From: Shewanella profunda
Lineage (GTDB): Bacteria > Pseudomonadota > Gammaproteobacteria > Enterobacterales > Shewanellaceae
Assembly (NCBI RefSeq): GCF_023283765.1
Contig: NZ_JAKILG010000022.1
Location: 1 to 64,000, forward strand
Direction: 5' to 3'
Length of the DNA: 64,000 nt
Below the pieces are notes generated by a model, which searched no databases, had not been told where the DNA came from, and was given only the letters and a program-made list of their open reading frames with translations. Positions 1 through 9,212 of the stretch are shown here, piece by piece. The translations under genes were made by a program, and so were the position numbers. Position 1 is the stretch's first letter. Every line of letters starts with the position of its first letter.

Positions 1-118
1 TCAAGTGTTCAAACAGTGACATAGGGAATAGGTCGTTAGCATAACATGCTTGCTCTGATCCTGTTTAAGCCTAAAAGTTTCCGTTAGTTAACAAAGTATG
101 ATCCCGCCCTGGCTATTG

Positions 119-124
119 TATAAT
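119..124 (+). promoter_or_regulatory. Possible -10 box upstream of yqhA
   Basis: A perfect TATAAT lies 89 bases upstream of the yqhA start. The -35 region at the expected spacing is poor, so this is only a candidate promoter. Confidence 0.25.
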
Positions 125-212
125 GGCGGACCGAAAGTGCATTATGCTATTGTTTTAGCTTAAATGATTAGGTTGACTTCTACTGTATCTTATATAAAGG
201 GTTAAATTTTTG

Positions 213-707
213 ATGGAAAAAATATTTGAAAAATTAATGTATGCATCGCGTTGGATTATGGCGCCGATTTATTTGGGATTAAGCCTAGTATTATTGGGTT
301 TAGGCATTAAATTCTTCCAAGAAATTTTTCATGTTCTGCCCATCATTTTTGAGATGCGCGAAGTAGACCTAGTACTGGTCACACTATCACTAATTGATAT
401 CACCTTAGTGGGTGGCCTTATCGTAATGGTAATGTTTTCTGGCTATGAAAATTTCGTTTCGCAGTTAGATGTCGACGAAGATAGCGAAAAACTCAGTTGG
501 CTTGGTAAGCTAGATTCAGGCTCGCTGAAAAACAAAGTCGCCGCCTCTATTGTGGCTATTTCGTCCATTCACTTGCTCAAGATATTTATGAATGTTGAGA
601 ACATTTCCAATGACAAGATAATGTGGTATCTGCTGATCCATATCACCTTTGTGTTATCGGCCTGTGCCATGGGATATTTAGACAGAATTACCCGCGTCAG
701 TAAGTAA
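213..707 (+). CDS. yqhA: UPF0114 (YqhA-like) inner-membrane protein
   Basis: A 164-residue membrane protein of the UPF0114/YqhA family, whose biochemical role is unknown. Four hydrophobic stretches are visible, at roughly residues 10-35, 55-78, 105-125 and 135-157. The [14 protein letters not shown] start and the [12 protein letters not shown] segment are what I recognise from the family. An in-frame TTG lies three bases upstream, but the ATG at 213 is the natural start. No strong Shine-Dalgarno is visible (an AAAGGG lies about 12 bases upstream). The length matches the family. It is a single gene that ends at a hairpin shared with the convergent transporter gene. Confidence 0.85.
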   Translation: MEKIFEKLMYASRWIMAPIYLGLSLVLLGLGIKFFQEIFHVLPIIFEMREVDLVLVTLSLIDITLVGGLIVMVMFSGYENFVSQLDVDEDSEKLSWLGKLDSGSLKNKVAASIVAISSIHLLKIFMNVENISNDKIMWYLLIHITFVLSACAMGYLDRITRVSK

Positions 708-716
708 TAGCCAAAC

Positions 717-745
717 AAAAAGCCACTGATTTAAGTGGCTTTTTA
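717..745. terminator. Bidirectional rho-independent terminator
   Basis: An inverted repeat (AAAAGCCACT, 6-base loop, AGTGGCTTTT) sits between two convergent genes. The A run on the left and T run on the right let it serve yqhA on plus and the symporter on minus. Confidence 0.85.
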
Positions 746-765
746 TTCGAATTTATTCTCAAATA

Positions 766-2010
766 TTAGCGCTTAGCAAACTCCACCTGATGCGCCTTCT
801 CAGTTTGATCGACTATGGTCAATACTGCAGTATCGCCGACCACGTTACAGGATGTCAGTACCATATCGATAATGCGATCTAGAGCCGCAACAATGGCAAA
901 GGCTTCTATCGGTAGACCCATTTGATGGATAAGCACGCCTATCATCACCATACCACCGCCGGGAACGCCGCCCGCACCGACAGATAATAAGAAGATACTA
1001 AATAGCAACGAAGGTAATTGCTCATTAGTAATGGGCATGCCAAAGGCGTTCGCCACAAAGAAAATCGCGATAGTGATATAAATCGCCACACCACCCATAT
1101 TCATGGTCGCACCAAGCGGTACACCAAATCCGGCTACGGCTCGGTTTACACCTAACTTATCGGTTAGGGTGCGCATAGTGACAGGAATAGTGGCATTCGA
1201 GCTTGCAGTCGAGAGTGAAAACAGCACTTGCTCTTGGGTCTTTTCGCGAAAGGTTTTAGCCGAAATAGGGGTAAAGAATCCCACCGCCATTGGATAAACT
1301 ACAAAAATCCACAGCAGCAGCAGCGCGAGGATCAGCACCATATACTCAACTACACTCATAAATACAGCGGCTTCGAGGGTTGCGCCAAGTTTAAACATCA
1401 AGGCAAAAACACCATAGGGCGCAAGATTCATCACCACAGAAATCAGCTTCATCATGATCTTATTCGCGGTTTGAAACCCTTGCACCGCGCCAGCAACATG
1501 CTCACCGAGGGATTTAATCACACCGCCGAGCATTAAGGCCATAAAGATTACTTGCAACATATTGCCCGACATAAAGGCTGCAACAGGATTACGGGGAATA
1601 ATATCAATCACTAACGCCATCAAGCTGGGTAGTTCAGTAGCAGTGATAACGACGCCGTCAGTGCTACTCATATCCACGCCTTTACCGGGATTGAGTAACA
1701 GCGCCACCAATAATGCAGTGGCAATAGCCACTAGGGTGTTGATGATGTAAAAACCGAAGGTTTTGCCGCCCAAACGACCAAAGCTTTTGAGATCTTGCAA
1801 CTCACAGACACCACAAACAATACTCACAAACACCAATGGTACCACTAGCATCATGATCATATTGACAAACATAGTGCCAGCGCCACCTGCCAGCTCGACT
1901 AAACTACCCGAGAAAAAGCCAATATCGTTTAAAAAGTACTGCACAATTGTGCCAAAAATAAGACCCGCAAACAGACCAATAAAGATCCGCGTCGAAAGTG
2001 ATTTCATCAT
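766..2010 (-). CDS. Dicarboxylate/amino acid:cation symporter (DAACS family)
   Basis: A secondary transporter of the GltP/DctA/SstT superfamily, expected to import an amino acid or dicarboxylate with Na+ or H+ across the inner membrane. The family hallmarks are present: a Ser-rich re-entrant loop (STASSNATIP, residues 267-276), the NMGG sodium-site motif (304-307), a GVPGGG second hairpin (348-353) and a final helix with D382, N389 and D393. The position that carries the acidic-substrate Arg in glutamate carriers (R397 in GltPh) aligns with Leu385, so a neutral or small substrate is more likely than glutamate. The 414-residue length is normal. Two ATGs are adjacent (2010 and 2007) and neither has a clear ribosome-binding site. 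It is a single gene convergent with yqhA. Confidence 0.88.
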   Translation of the reverse strand: MMKSLSTRIFIGLFAGLIFGTIVQYFLNDIGFFSGSLVELAGGAGTMFVNMIMMLVVPLVFVSIVCGVCELQDLKSFGRLGGKTFGFYIINTLVAIATALLVALLLNPGKGVDMSSTDGVVITATELPSLMALVIDIIPRNPVAAFMSGNMLQVIFMALMLGGVIKSLGEHVAGAVQGFQTANKIMMKLISVVMNLAPYGVFALMFKLGATLEAAVFMSVVEYMVLILALLLLWIFVVYPMAVGFFTPISAKTFREKTQEQVLFSLSTASSNATIPVTMRTLTDKLGVNRAVAGFGVPLGATMNMGGVAIYITIAIFFVANAFGMPITNEQLPSLLFSIFLLSVGAGGVPGGGMVMIGVLIHQMGLPIEAFAIVAALDRIIDMVLTSCNVVGDTAVLTIVDQTEKAHQVEFAKR

Positions 2011-2410
2011 GCTTGTAGTTTCCCCAGGAAGGTAGTTTCTTGTTATTCATCTTCCATGATGAGCACAAATGCCATTCCCTTTTGGCTTAGGCAGGGGATA
2101 GTGAAACATGCTGGCAGTTAATTCAATGAAAAATTTTGTTTTTTTCATCTTAAATTCAGCGAGAGATATCACAAAAAATTCATAACATAATGATTTTAAA
2201 ACGTTAAATAATATTAGATTTATAAATAAGTACCAGCCTCACTCATTTTTACATCAAAAATAAACACAGATAAGACACTAAAAATAAACAATCTAAACAA
2301 TTAAAACACACCCTCCATTTAAACCCTGGATTTAATAACTAAATTTAAATTTATAACAGGATTTTAAACCAGACAATTACAATAAAGCAGTGAGATAAAA
2401 TGAATGACAG
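2011..2410. other. AT-rich intergenic region, 400 bp
   Basis: This holds the upstream region of the symporter gene and the end of the condensin operon. It is very AT-rich with many A and T runs, and no ORF, RNA gene or convincing hairpin was seen. Confidence 0.6.
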
Positions 2411-3283
2411 CTAAATATATGGCACTAACACTAGTTCAAGCTTACGATCCAGCAGGTGTTGCTGCTTGATGCTAATGTGGTTTTGATTCAACCAAACAGC
2501 GAGTTTCTGCCAATGCTTTAAATCGGCATTTTGCAAATACTTAGCCTGTTTCGCTTGCTTGTCGAAATCACGGGTGGAATTAATTTGCGCTATCGCCAAT
2601 AAATCAGCAGGTGCAGTCAGCGCAAGTTGCGGCGCTACGCAATGAGTCATGCCTATTAAAGTGTGGGCGATTTGCAGACCAGCAGGATCAAAATCGGTAA
2701 AGGCAATAATCGGCAGTTTCCCTGCCATTGAGCGCAAAAAATGCCGCACGCCGATGGGTGAATGATGACCGCTGCCACGGTAGATGACCATGATATTGCT
2801 TAAGTCCTGTGGCAAACGCGCTTGATGGATAACATCAAACACATCTAAATTTTCAACCACGAGGATGGCTGCGACATTGAGTTCATGGCAATGCTTTTGT
2901 GCTTCATCCAATGGAATACGCAGTGATGTGCGAGTTGAAATCCCAGTTGGTGAAGATTCGAAACCTAGATACTTCATCAAAACGTATTCGGCTTCGGGAC
3001 GGATCTTAGCGAGCTTTTCATCGTGACTTTTGGCGGACATCGCCATGCGATCGACATTGAAATCAAGCTGCCTTAAATCAAGCCCCATTAACGCCAACAC
3101 GCTTTGCCTTAATAGATCAAAATCTCGGGGCGCGAAGCACAAATACTTTTCGGACTCATCTAACTCACCCACTTCTAACTCGCGGTAAATAGCGCGCCAG
3201 TTAGCCGTGAGCTTAACCTTGGGAGAACGCTTAATAAAAGCGTTCTCCAACAGCTGCAGTTGTTGCTGACCTAGGCTAGCCAT
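2411..3283 (-). CDS. JetD/MksG-like Toprim nuclease subunit (DUF7281-type)
   Basis: The last gene of a four-gene condensin operon; 290 residues. The C-terminal half looks like the Toprim domain of Wadjet JetD. It has a VVEN motif with the conserved Glu at residue 144, an RGSG segment at 169-172, and TDFDPAG with D197 and D199, equivalent to the metal-binding DxD of topoisomerase VI A-like Toprim folds. The N-terminal half (1-120) would be the DNA- or arm-binding region. In characterised Wadjet systems JetD cleaves circular plasmid DNA after loop extrusion by JetABC. Nuclease activity here is inferred from these residues. The start at 3283 overlaps the end of the preceding gene by 13 bases, which suggests translational coupling. 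The exact family name is from memory. Confidence 0.72.
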   Translation of the reverse strand: MASLGQQQLQLLENAFIKRSPKVKLTANWRAIYRELEVGELDESEKYLCFAPRDFDLLRQSVLALMGLDLRQLDFNVDRMAMSAKSHDEKLAKIRPEAEYVLMKYLGFESSPTGISTRTSLRIPLDEAQKHCHELNVAAILVVENLDVFDVIHQARLPQDLSNIMVIYRGSGHHSPIGVRHFLRSMAGKLPIIAFTDFDPAGLQIAHTLIGMTHCVAPQLALTAPADLLAIAQINSTRDFDKQAKQAKYLQNADLKHWQKLAVWLNQNHISIKQQHLLDRKLELVLVPYI

Positions 3284-4491
3284 AACTCAACATCGCGAAT
3301 AATAAAGTTGCCGCTATAGATAGGGTGTGGCTCTCCTAATGGCTCAAGTTCAAAGTAGGCTTTATGTTCATCTGGTAAACCTTCGTAGCCGCCAATCACT
3401 TGATAAATCCAGCTTTCAGCATCCCAAGGCAAGGTTTTTTCTGCCAGATATTCCAGAGCTGATTGGCGCAGGCCAGACTCAATCACATCGACGAAATACT
3501 TATCCACCGCTTGTTTAAGCGGATTATCCGGTACATCGAAGTCTTCACTTTGGGTGATAGAAACAGATACATCATGCTCACGTACCGCCGCAATCACAGG
3601 ATGACGGCTGATCGCCTTAATATGCGCAACTATGTCCATCAACTCCAGCTCTTGGCTGGCGTTATGCACGTCGACCGATGCAGGAGCGAGCAAGACTTCG
3701 GCGCGATTGAATAGGCTCGGAATTTCCTTGTGCGACACATGATCCGCAGGACGATAATCCGGATGCAAGTCAGTGTAGAGCAACCAGCCCTTGAGCAAAC
3801 GGGTACGGCCACGGATTTGTCTGAAGCGGCCTAAGAGTTCGAGTAAACGCCCCTGCACTACGCTCAGTTCCTGGGCGCAGTCGCTCATAGTTTCCTGCAA
3901 AGTCGTCACTAAGAGCTTGCGCAGTTCACGGATATCGCCGGCAATTTCGCCTAGCTCACTAAACTGGAACATCTCTAAGCCATTAAGCAATTCAGAGACT
4001 TGGCTTTGGGCTAATTCGTTTTCGCGGATCTTAGCGTTGATCGTACCAACGTAACCGAACTCGTTATTAATGCGGCCCCAGAGCACACGGATCGAATAAC
4101 GCAGACTGTCGGCAAAGCTATAAACATGCTCGCTTAAATCTGACAAATAGGCCTCGGCGGCGCTGTAATCTGAGCTATGACGCGCCTCTTTATAGTGATC
4201 GGCCAAGGTTTTAATGGTCGCTAAGGCCGAGCCGACATTAGAGTCGATTTGGCGATTGCGCTCGTCACTTAAGCCTTCTTCGAGCAAGGCTCGCACAGAA
4301 CGCTTAAGCCGCAGCTCCTGATCTGGCTCTGGCCGCCATAAAATCCCCGCCTGTTTAAGCTTTTCAACCACGCTTGGATCGTGCGCATCCTCGTTAAGAG
4401 AGCCCGCCAAATAGGTGTCCATAATAATGTCAGCATGGCGACCTAACTGCTTGAGCAGCTTAACCCCAGCCTGATGCAAGTTACTGCTCAT
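3271..4491 (-). CDS. MksF/JetA-like kleisin subunit of bacterial condensin
   Basis: A 406-residue mostly helical protein, assigned as the kleisin of the SMC-like complex from its size and its position between the small subunit and the Toprim gene. The N-terminal ~100 residues could form the winged helix that contacts the SMC neck. The middle (about 150-260) is long helical, possibly coiled coil, and the C-terminus could bind the SMC head. AAGGAGG lies five bases before the ATG at 4491, so I prefer that start over the GTG at 4494. Sequence motifs alone do not prove a kleisin. The call rests on operon context and family shape. Confidence 0.6.
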   Translation of the reverse strand: MSSNLHQAGVKLLKQLGRHADIIMDTYLAGSLNEDAHDPSVVEKLKQAGILWRPEPDQELRLKRSVRALLEEGLSDERNRQIDSNVGSALATIKTLADHYKEARHSSDYSAAEAYLSDLSEHVYSFADSLRYSIRVLWGRINNEFGYVGTINAKIRENELAQSQVSELLNGLEMFQFSELGEIAGDIRELRKLLVTTLQETMSDCAQELSVVQGRLLELLGRFRQIRGRTRLLKGWLLYTDLHPDYRPADHVSHKEIPSLFNRAEVLLAPASVDVHNASQELELMDIVAHIKAISRHPVIAAVREHDVSVSITQSEDFDVPDNPLKQAVDKYFVDVIESGLRQSALEYLAEKTLPWDAESWIYQVIGGYEGLPDEHKAYFELEPLGEPHPIYSGNFIIRDVELWLA

Positions 4492-4539
4492 CACGGCCTC
4501 CTTGGTCGCAGCTTTTACCTAGGTTTAACAGTGCTAACA

Positions 4540-5193
4540 TTATATCAAGTCCCGCTGGGTCGCCGTTTCTGCCTGCGCTTCTAGGCTTAAGCCTTCGGTT
4601 TCATCGATAAAGCGAATGACTTCATACAGATAATCCAGCTTGCCCGTAGCGATATAGATTTGCTTCTCCGCATTGGGGCGCACTAAATAGCCGAGTTCGA
4701 CTAAGCGTTTGAAGACTAATTTGATTTGCGCATCGCTATTGGTACTGGTCGAGCCAAATAGGCGATATTGACTGAGTTTGGCTAACTGCTCACGAAACGC
4801 CGGCGTGTCTTCTATGCGGCTTTGTAGCTCAGTTAACCGCACGGGCGCACCTTCGCTCAGCGGCGCATCTTGGCCACTGGCTTCCTGCACTAATACCAAC
4901 CATTCCACCAGCGGGATCAATGCCTGACAGATATCTTTAAACTGCGACGAAATCACTTTGCGTTCGGCATCGCCGAGCTGCAAATAACCGCAGAAGAACA
5001 CATCACCTTCGGCGGCGGAGGCCACGGTACGGTTGATCTGGTTTAAATAGCCTTCGACCCGCTCGCGGGTGCTGCTATTTTTAAGGGCGCGCCAGCCTTC
5101 TTCATTAGTGGTGCGGCAAATAAACTCGCCCTTGAGTAACAGTTCAATCAAAGCGCCAGTACCGACCAATACGGTTTGTGTCGATTCACTCAT
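4540..5193 (-). CDS. MksE/JetB-like small condensin subunit
   Basis: A 217-residue protein starting two bases after the stop of the SMC-like gene. The C-terminal part (about 120-200) contains a likely winged-helix segment (QYRLFGSTSTNS, then VFKRLVELGYLV), which fits the KITE-type subunits (MksE, JetB) that dimerise and hold the kleisin. In related systems this subunit is needed for ATP-dependent loop extrusion but has no catalytic site. Its length is within the MksE range. It lies between the SMC and kleisin genes, with a 48-base gap to the latter. The identification rests on context and the winged-helix look. Confidence 0.65.
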   Translation of the reverse strand: MSESTQTVLVGTGALIELLLKGEFICRTTNEEGWRALKNSSTRERVEGYLNQINRTVASAAEGDVFFCGYLQLGDAERKVISSQFKDICQALIPLVEWLVLVQEASGQDAPLSEGAPVRLTELQSRIEDTPAFREQLAKLSQYRLFGSTSTNSDAQIKLVFKRLVELGYLVRPNAEKQIYIATGKLDYLYEVIRFIDETEGLSLEAQAETATQRDLI

Positions 5194-5195
5194 GG

Positions 5196-8100
5196 TTACA
5201 CAGTCTCCTTAGACAAGCGTTTGCTCAGCATGTCGGCAATCGGATTGGCTTTGGGCTTCACCACCTGCAACTTCTTGGTTTGTTTGTTGATAATGTAACG
5301 GTTGGCGAACAAGTTCAGCACCTCAGACTCTGGGTTCGGGAAGGCGCCCAGCACACAAATATTGTTATTTTCGCAAGCATCGAAAATCTTCTTCACGTTG
5401 GTATGGTGCAAAGTGCCCAACTCATCAATTGGCCAGTGAATGGTGACATCGGCGCGTCCACGCAGCAAGCGCGTGAATGCCAGCAGAAACTTACACAAAA
5501 TCAGATACGCCATACCGTGGCTTGAGGATTCGTTAAGCTGTCTGTCGGTGCGGATAATCAGATCGCTGTTACCTTCTTTGAGGCGCAGCTCGATTTCCAG
5601 CAACTTAGAGATGCCCCCCGTTAATGCGGCACGGCCGATAATGTCTAAGGCGCGGCGCATGCTGTTGGTGTAATCCTCATCGGGCAAGCCATTAAAGCCA
5701 TCTGCTTTCCAATGCTTAAAGGCTTTGACGAACTGCTCAAGCTCAGGCCAGAACTCTAGCTCACTGATGCGCGAGCGAATACGCACAGCCGATTCAGACA
5801 CGCCATCGAGGAATAACTCTTCGCCCACTTCGCGGGTAATACGCGCACTTTGGGAGGCAATGCGGCGGTCGATATCGGCTAACACATCGTAGAAGGCGGT
5901 TAAGTCGACACCAAAAATCCGTCCCTGCTCACGCAGCGCGGTAATCGATTGCGGCACTATCACGTTCAGCAATTGCTCAAGTTGTGGCACTAACTTGCGG
6001 TAATCCAGCAGACGAATTCCTTTGTCGTTGATAAAGCTCGATTCTTCGCGGGCGCGCTCCCAGGTTTCGGCAAGGCCCGAACCTGACTTGCTGGCGATCA
6101 CTGAGTCGAAATGCTCCACATATTGCTTCACTGACCCCATCAAGTAATCGCGTTTCAGCAGCAAATCCTCACCTTGGCGCAGACGCTCGCCTAGGCTACC
6201 TTGGGCTTCTTCGTTATTGGTTGGTAACTTAAGCTCGGCGAGTTTACGCATTACGGCACGTAATTTAGTTAAGTTTTCAGAAGCTTCAACCTGCGCCGCA
6301 TCGGACGCTTTACGCTCGGTTTCGAGTTGTTGACGACGGGCCTTAACATCCTGAGTTTTCGCCTTAAGCTGTTGATCGATTTCCGATACTGCGCGCTTCA
6401 CATCGCTAAGCTGAGTTTGCAGTTTAGGTTTGCGCACAAGCCAAGTGTGCTGATACCAATCGTCGAAGCGCAGTACGTCGCTGCGACGCTGCTCGGCGCG
6501 GCTGATTTTGGTTTCTAACTCGCGAATTTGTTGCTTGAGTTTGAGGATATTATCCTCATCCACACCGCGGGATTTAAGCTCGTTTTTATACCAAGTCTCG
6601 CAGGCTTTCTGCTCAATTTTGGCACTTTCACGGCGCCCTTCAATGGTCGCTTTAATTTGGCCGAGTTGATTGTCGAGCGCGCCGATGACTTCCTGCCAAT
6701 AGGCATTCTTTTCCATGCGCGCTTCTAACGCTTGCTCTTTTTGCTCTTCGAGCCAGAGTTCGTGCTGATGTTTAAGCTGTTTTAGCTCGCCATCGAGTTG
6801 GGTCAGCCTTTGTCCCGCATGGGCTTTACGATCGCTCAATGCTTTGTTGATTTTCTCTTGCTCGCTGCGCTTTTCATCAAATAGGCGACGCAGATCGTCA
6901 CGGCTATTTTTGTACGCCGTGCGGGCAAAGGTCAGTTCACGGCTGAGATTATCCAACTCGCCATTAATGGCCACCAGCTGAGATTCGGCCTCGGCTTGCA
7001 TTTCTTGGGCACTAGTGTGGGCTTCTTCGGCTTTACTTAACCGAATACGCAGCTCTTGCTCGGAGGCGGCATATTCAGGCACATCGATCGCTTTAAGATC
7101 TAAATGTACGCCAAAGAAAGCTTCGCTCGATTCAGTCACTAAGCTTGGATGTAAATCGGTGCGATGCAGTAGTTCAGGCGCGATCACTTTCCCTAAACTT
7201 TTCTCCCAGCCTTGGGATTCTTTACGCAGAAACTCCAATAGGGTGTGGGATTGTGGGAACAACATATGGTGCAGTTCATCCAGCGCAGTTTGACGCTCAT
7301 TCACCCTTAAGGTGGCGATACGCAAGGCTTCGTTGGCTTGGTCACGTTTAGCTCTGAGCTTGCGCTCATCGCTGCTTAAGCGTTCGACCTTGGCATTGCA
7401 GCTTTCTTGTTCTTCGTCGGCGCGGTGAATACGTTCGTCGAAAATCGCGAGACTCAGCTTTTCTTCTTCGGTGTAAGTCACACCATCGACACGCAATTTA
7501 AGCTCGGCGGCAGTGAGTTTGAATTGGTATTCCTGCTCGCTAAAGCTAGCCTTGCCCGCATCCATTTGGTTGCGCCATTGCAGCTCTAGGGCGTCGATAT
7601 CGGTGCGCGCGACTTCGCGTTGCTTATCGCGGGCTTCGCGCTGCTTGTCTTGGTCGGCATGCAAACCTTCAAGCTCGCGGTTTAACTGCTCGCCAATCTT
7701 ACTGCGACGGGCATTGTAGGCCGCCTCAATGTCTTGGTGCTTCTCGGTTTGCAACTTATGGCGTTCACTTAGGTTTTCAACATCGGTGCGCCAGTTCGGC
7801 AGCATCTCAAGATCGGCCTTGGCTTGCTCTATGTTGGCATCTAAAAAGGCGGCGTGCTGATCTTCAATCGCATCGAGCTCATACTCGCACTTTGCCACAT
7901 CGCCCTTGGCAGCCGATAAATCGAGATTGAGCTCATCGCGTTGCTCTTTCCATTCATCGTCGAGCAATCTGAGTTTTAAATTCAGTTCCTTAGATAAGGT
8001 TTGCTGAATATCTTGGCGATCGGCTTCTAAGGTTTCATCGTTGCGATAACCGCGGGATAAGCTCGATAAACGCAGTTCGGCGCTGAGCAGTTGGTTAAAT

Positions 8101-8870
8101 TCTTGTTCGAGTTTTTCAAACTCAGGACGAATAACTTCAAAGCCTTGGATAAGTTGGCTCTCACGGATCCACGCCTCAACGCGCTGCGGGTTTAAGCGTG
8201 AGCTGGGCGGATTAACCCCGTCCTCCTCTAAAATGGCGGCGATCATGGATTTGACCGTCTCCATCTTGCCTTCTTTGGAGTGCACCGCTTTAGCGAGTTT
8301 TTCGATGTGGCGCAGGGAATGCTCGCCCTCACACAGGGCAAATTGGCGTGCATAACCGCGTAGTTCGCTGCGGTTGCTGCCCGTGCTTAATAGGGTGCGA
8401 TCGTTTTGAATAATGGCGCGATATTCACGAGTATTAAGCAAATTAGTGGTGGCGATGCCGGCACGTTTTAAATCACGGCCTAATTCCGCCATGGTGTGGC
8501 ACAGAATAGTGTCGCCATTTTGCGATTTAATATAATCGCTTAACTCAAAACCTTTGGTGATAAAACGATAGTTAACGCCCTTACCATCGCCCGCAGAGGC
8601 CAGCACGGCTTGGTACAGTAAGCCGTCGGCTTTTTGATATTCGTAAATGATGTAGCTTGAATCGTGTGGCAAGTACCAACGCTCGAAACTGTCGCGGGTC
8701 GAAGGCACCACGCGGCTTGGGTATTCACCATAAAAAACAGGTACTAGACGTTGTAATGTCGTTTTACCCGAGGCGTTAGTACCACAAATGTTGGTATGGC
8801 CATTGAGGGCGAGTTCCACCACGCCCGGAAGGTGCGTATCAATCAGCACAATACGAATCAAGCTTGCCAT
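5196..8870 (-). CDS. SMC-like ATPase of a Wadjet/MksB-type condensin (JetC/MksB-like)
   Basis: First gene of the operon; 1224 residues. The Walker A motif is GTNASGKT at residues 30-37. A signature-like SSSHGMAYL lies at about 1115-1123 and a Walker B with catalytic acid (PIDELG, D1149 E1150) near the C-terminus. Between the two ATPase halves lie several hundred residues rich in Glu, Lys, Gln, Arg and Leu that read as long antiparallel coiled coil (about 270-530 and 600-900), with a more mixed region around 540-600 that could be the hinge. This is the architecture of SMC/MukB/JetC motors. It would extrude DNA loops using ATP together with the next two gene products. The gene is GC-richer than the accessory patch at 45-52 kb and has no frameshift. 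Confidence 0.8.
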   Translation of the reverse strand: MASLIRIVLIDTHLPGVVELALNGHTNICGTNASGKTTLQRLVPVFYGEYPSRVVPSTRDSFERWYLPHDSSYIIYEYQKADGLLYQAVLASAGDGKGVNYRFITKGFELSDYIKSQNGDTILCHTMAELGRDLKRAGIATTNLLNTREYRAIIQNDRTLLSTGSNRSELRGYARQFALCEGEHSLRHIEKLAKAVHSKEGKMETVKSMIAAILEEDGVNPPSSRLNPQRVEAWIRESQLIQGFEVIRPEFEKLEQEFNQLLSAELRLSSLSRGYRNDETLEADRQDIQQTLSKELNLKLRLLDDEWKEQRDELNLDLSAAKGDVAKCEYELDAIEDQHAAFLDANIEQAKADLEMLPNWRTDVENLSERHKLQTEKHQDIEAAYNARRSKIGEQLNRELEGLHADQDKQREARDKQREVARTDIDALELQWRNQMDAGKASFSEQEYQFKLTAAELKLRVDGVTYTEEEKLSLAIFDERIHRADEEQESCNAKVERLSSDERKLRAKRDQANEALRIATLRVNERQTALDELHHMLFPQSHTLLEFLRKESQGWEKSLGKVIAPELLHRTDLHPSLVTESSEAFFGVHLDLKAIDVPEYAASEQELRIRLSKAEEAHTSAQEMQAEAESQLVAINGELDNLSRELTFARTAYKNSRDDLRRLFDEKRSEQEKINKALSDRKAHAGQRLTQLDGELKQLKHQHELWLEEQKEQALEARMEKNAYWQEVIGALDNQLGQIKATIEGRRESAKIEQKACETWYKNELKSRGVDEDNILKLKQQIRELETKISRAEQRRSDVLRFDDWYQHTWLVRKPKLQTQLSDVKRAVSEIDQQLKAKTQDVKARRQQLETERKASDAAQVEASENLTKLRAVMRKLAELKLPTNNEEAQGSLGERLRQGEDLLLKRDYLMGSVKQYVEHFDSVIASKSGSGLAETWERAREESSFINDKGIRLLDYRKLVPQLEQLLNVIVPQSITALREQGRIFGVDLTAFYDVLADIDRRIASQSARITREVGEELFLDGVSESAVRIRSRISELEFWPELEQFVKAFKHWKADGFNGLPDEDYTNSMRRALDIIGRAALTGGISKLLEIELRLKEGNSDLIIRTDRQLNESSSHGMAYLILCKFLLAFTRLLRGRADVTIHWPIDELGTLHHTNVKKIFDACENNNICVLGAFPNPESEVLNLFANRYIINKQTKKLQVVKPKANPIADMLSKRLSKETV

Positions 8871-9212
8871 TTCATTCCTTATGCAAACGGGAGAGTCTTA
8901 TCTAAGCTGCAGAAGTTTTTCCACATGACTAAGAGAAGACAATCCAAGAGGGCCACTGACATTAAAATCGTGGCCTAAAAATAGTGCCCCTAAAATAAGG
9001 CAATCACAGTCTATTGGCAATTAAGCGGCGCTGCACTAATGCCATGGCTCACATCTCAGCCCAGAACTAAGCGGATGACTAAGCCCATTGCTCAGCAAAA
9101 AAATAAACCCATAGCCAGACAAATGTTAAGCGGCCAATGATACGACAACTTAGCCCAAATAGGCGGCTAACAAAACGGCAATTAGCGCAGTAAAAAGTAA
9201 ATTTAAGCAGAT
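8871..9212. other. Intergenic region before the condensin operon
   Basis: 342 bases between the condensin operon start and the ttrR stop, expected to hold the operon promoter. I see no ORF and no clear -35/-10 pair. The only notable feature is repeated GCCTAA/TTAGGC-like words without a strong hairpin. Confidence 0.5.

Noticed and set aside
5440-7719. Several plus-strand frames inside the SMC-like gene
   Set aside because: They are antisense shadows of a long intact gene, without ribosome-binding sites or domain patterns.
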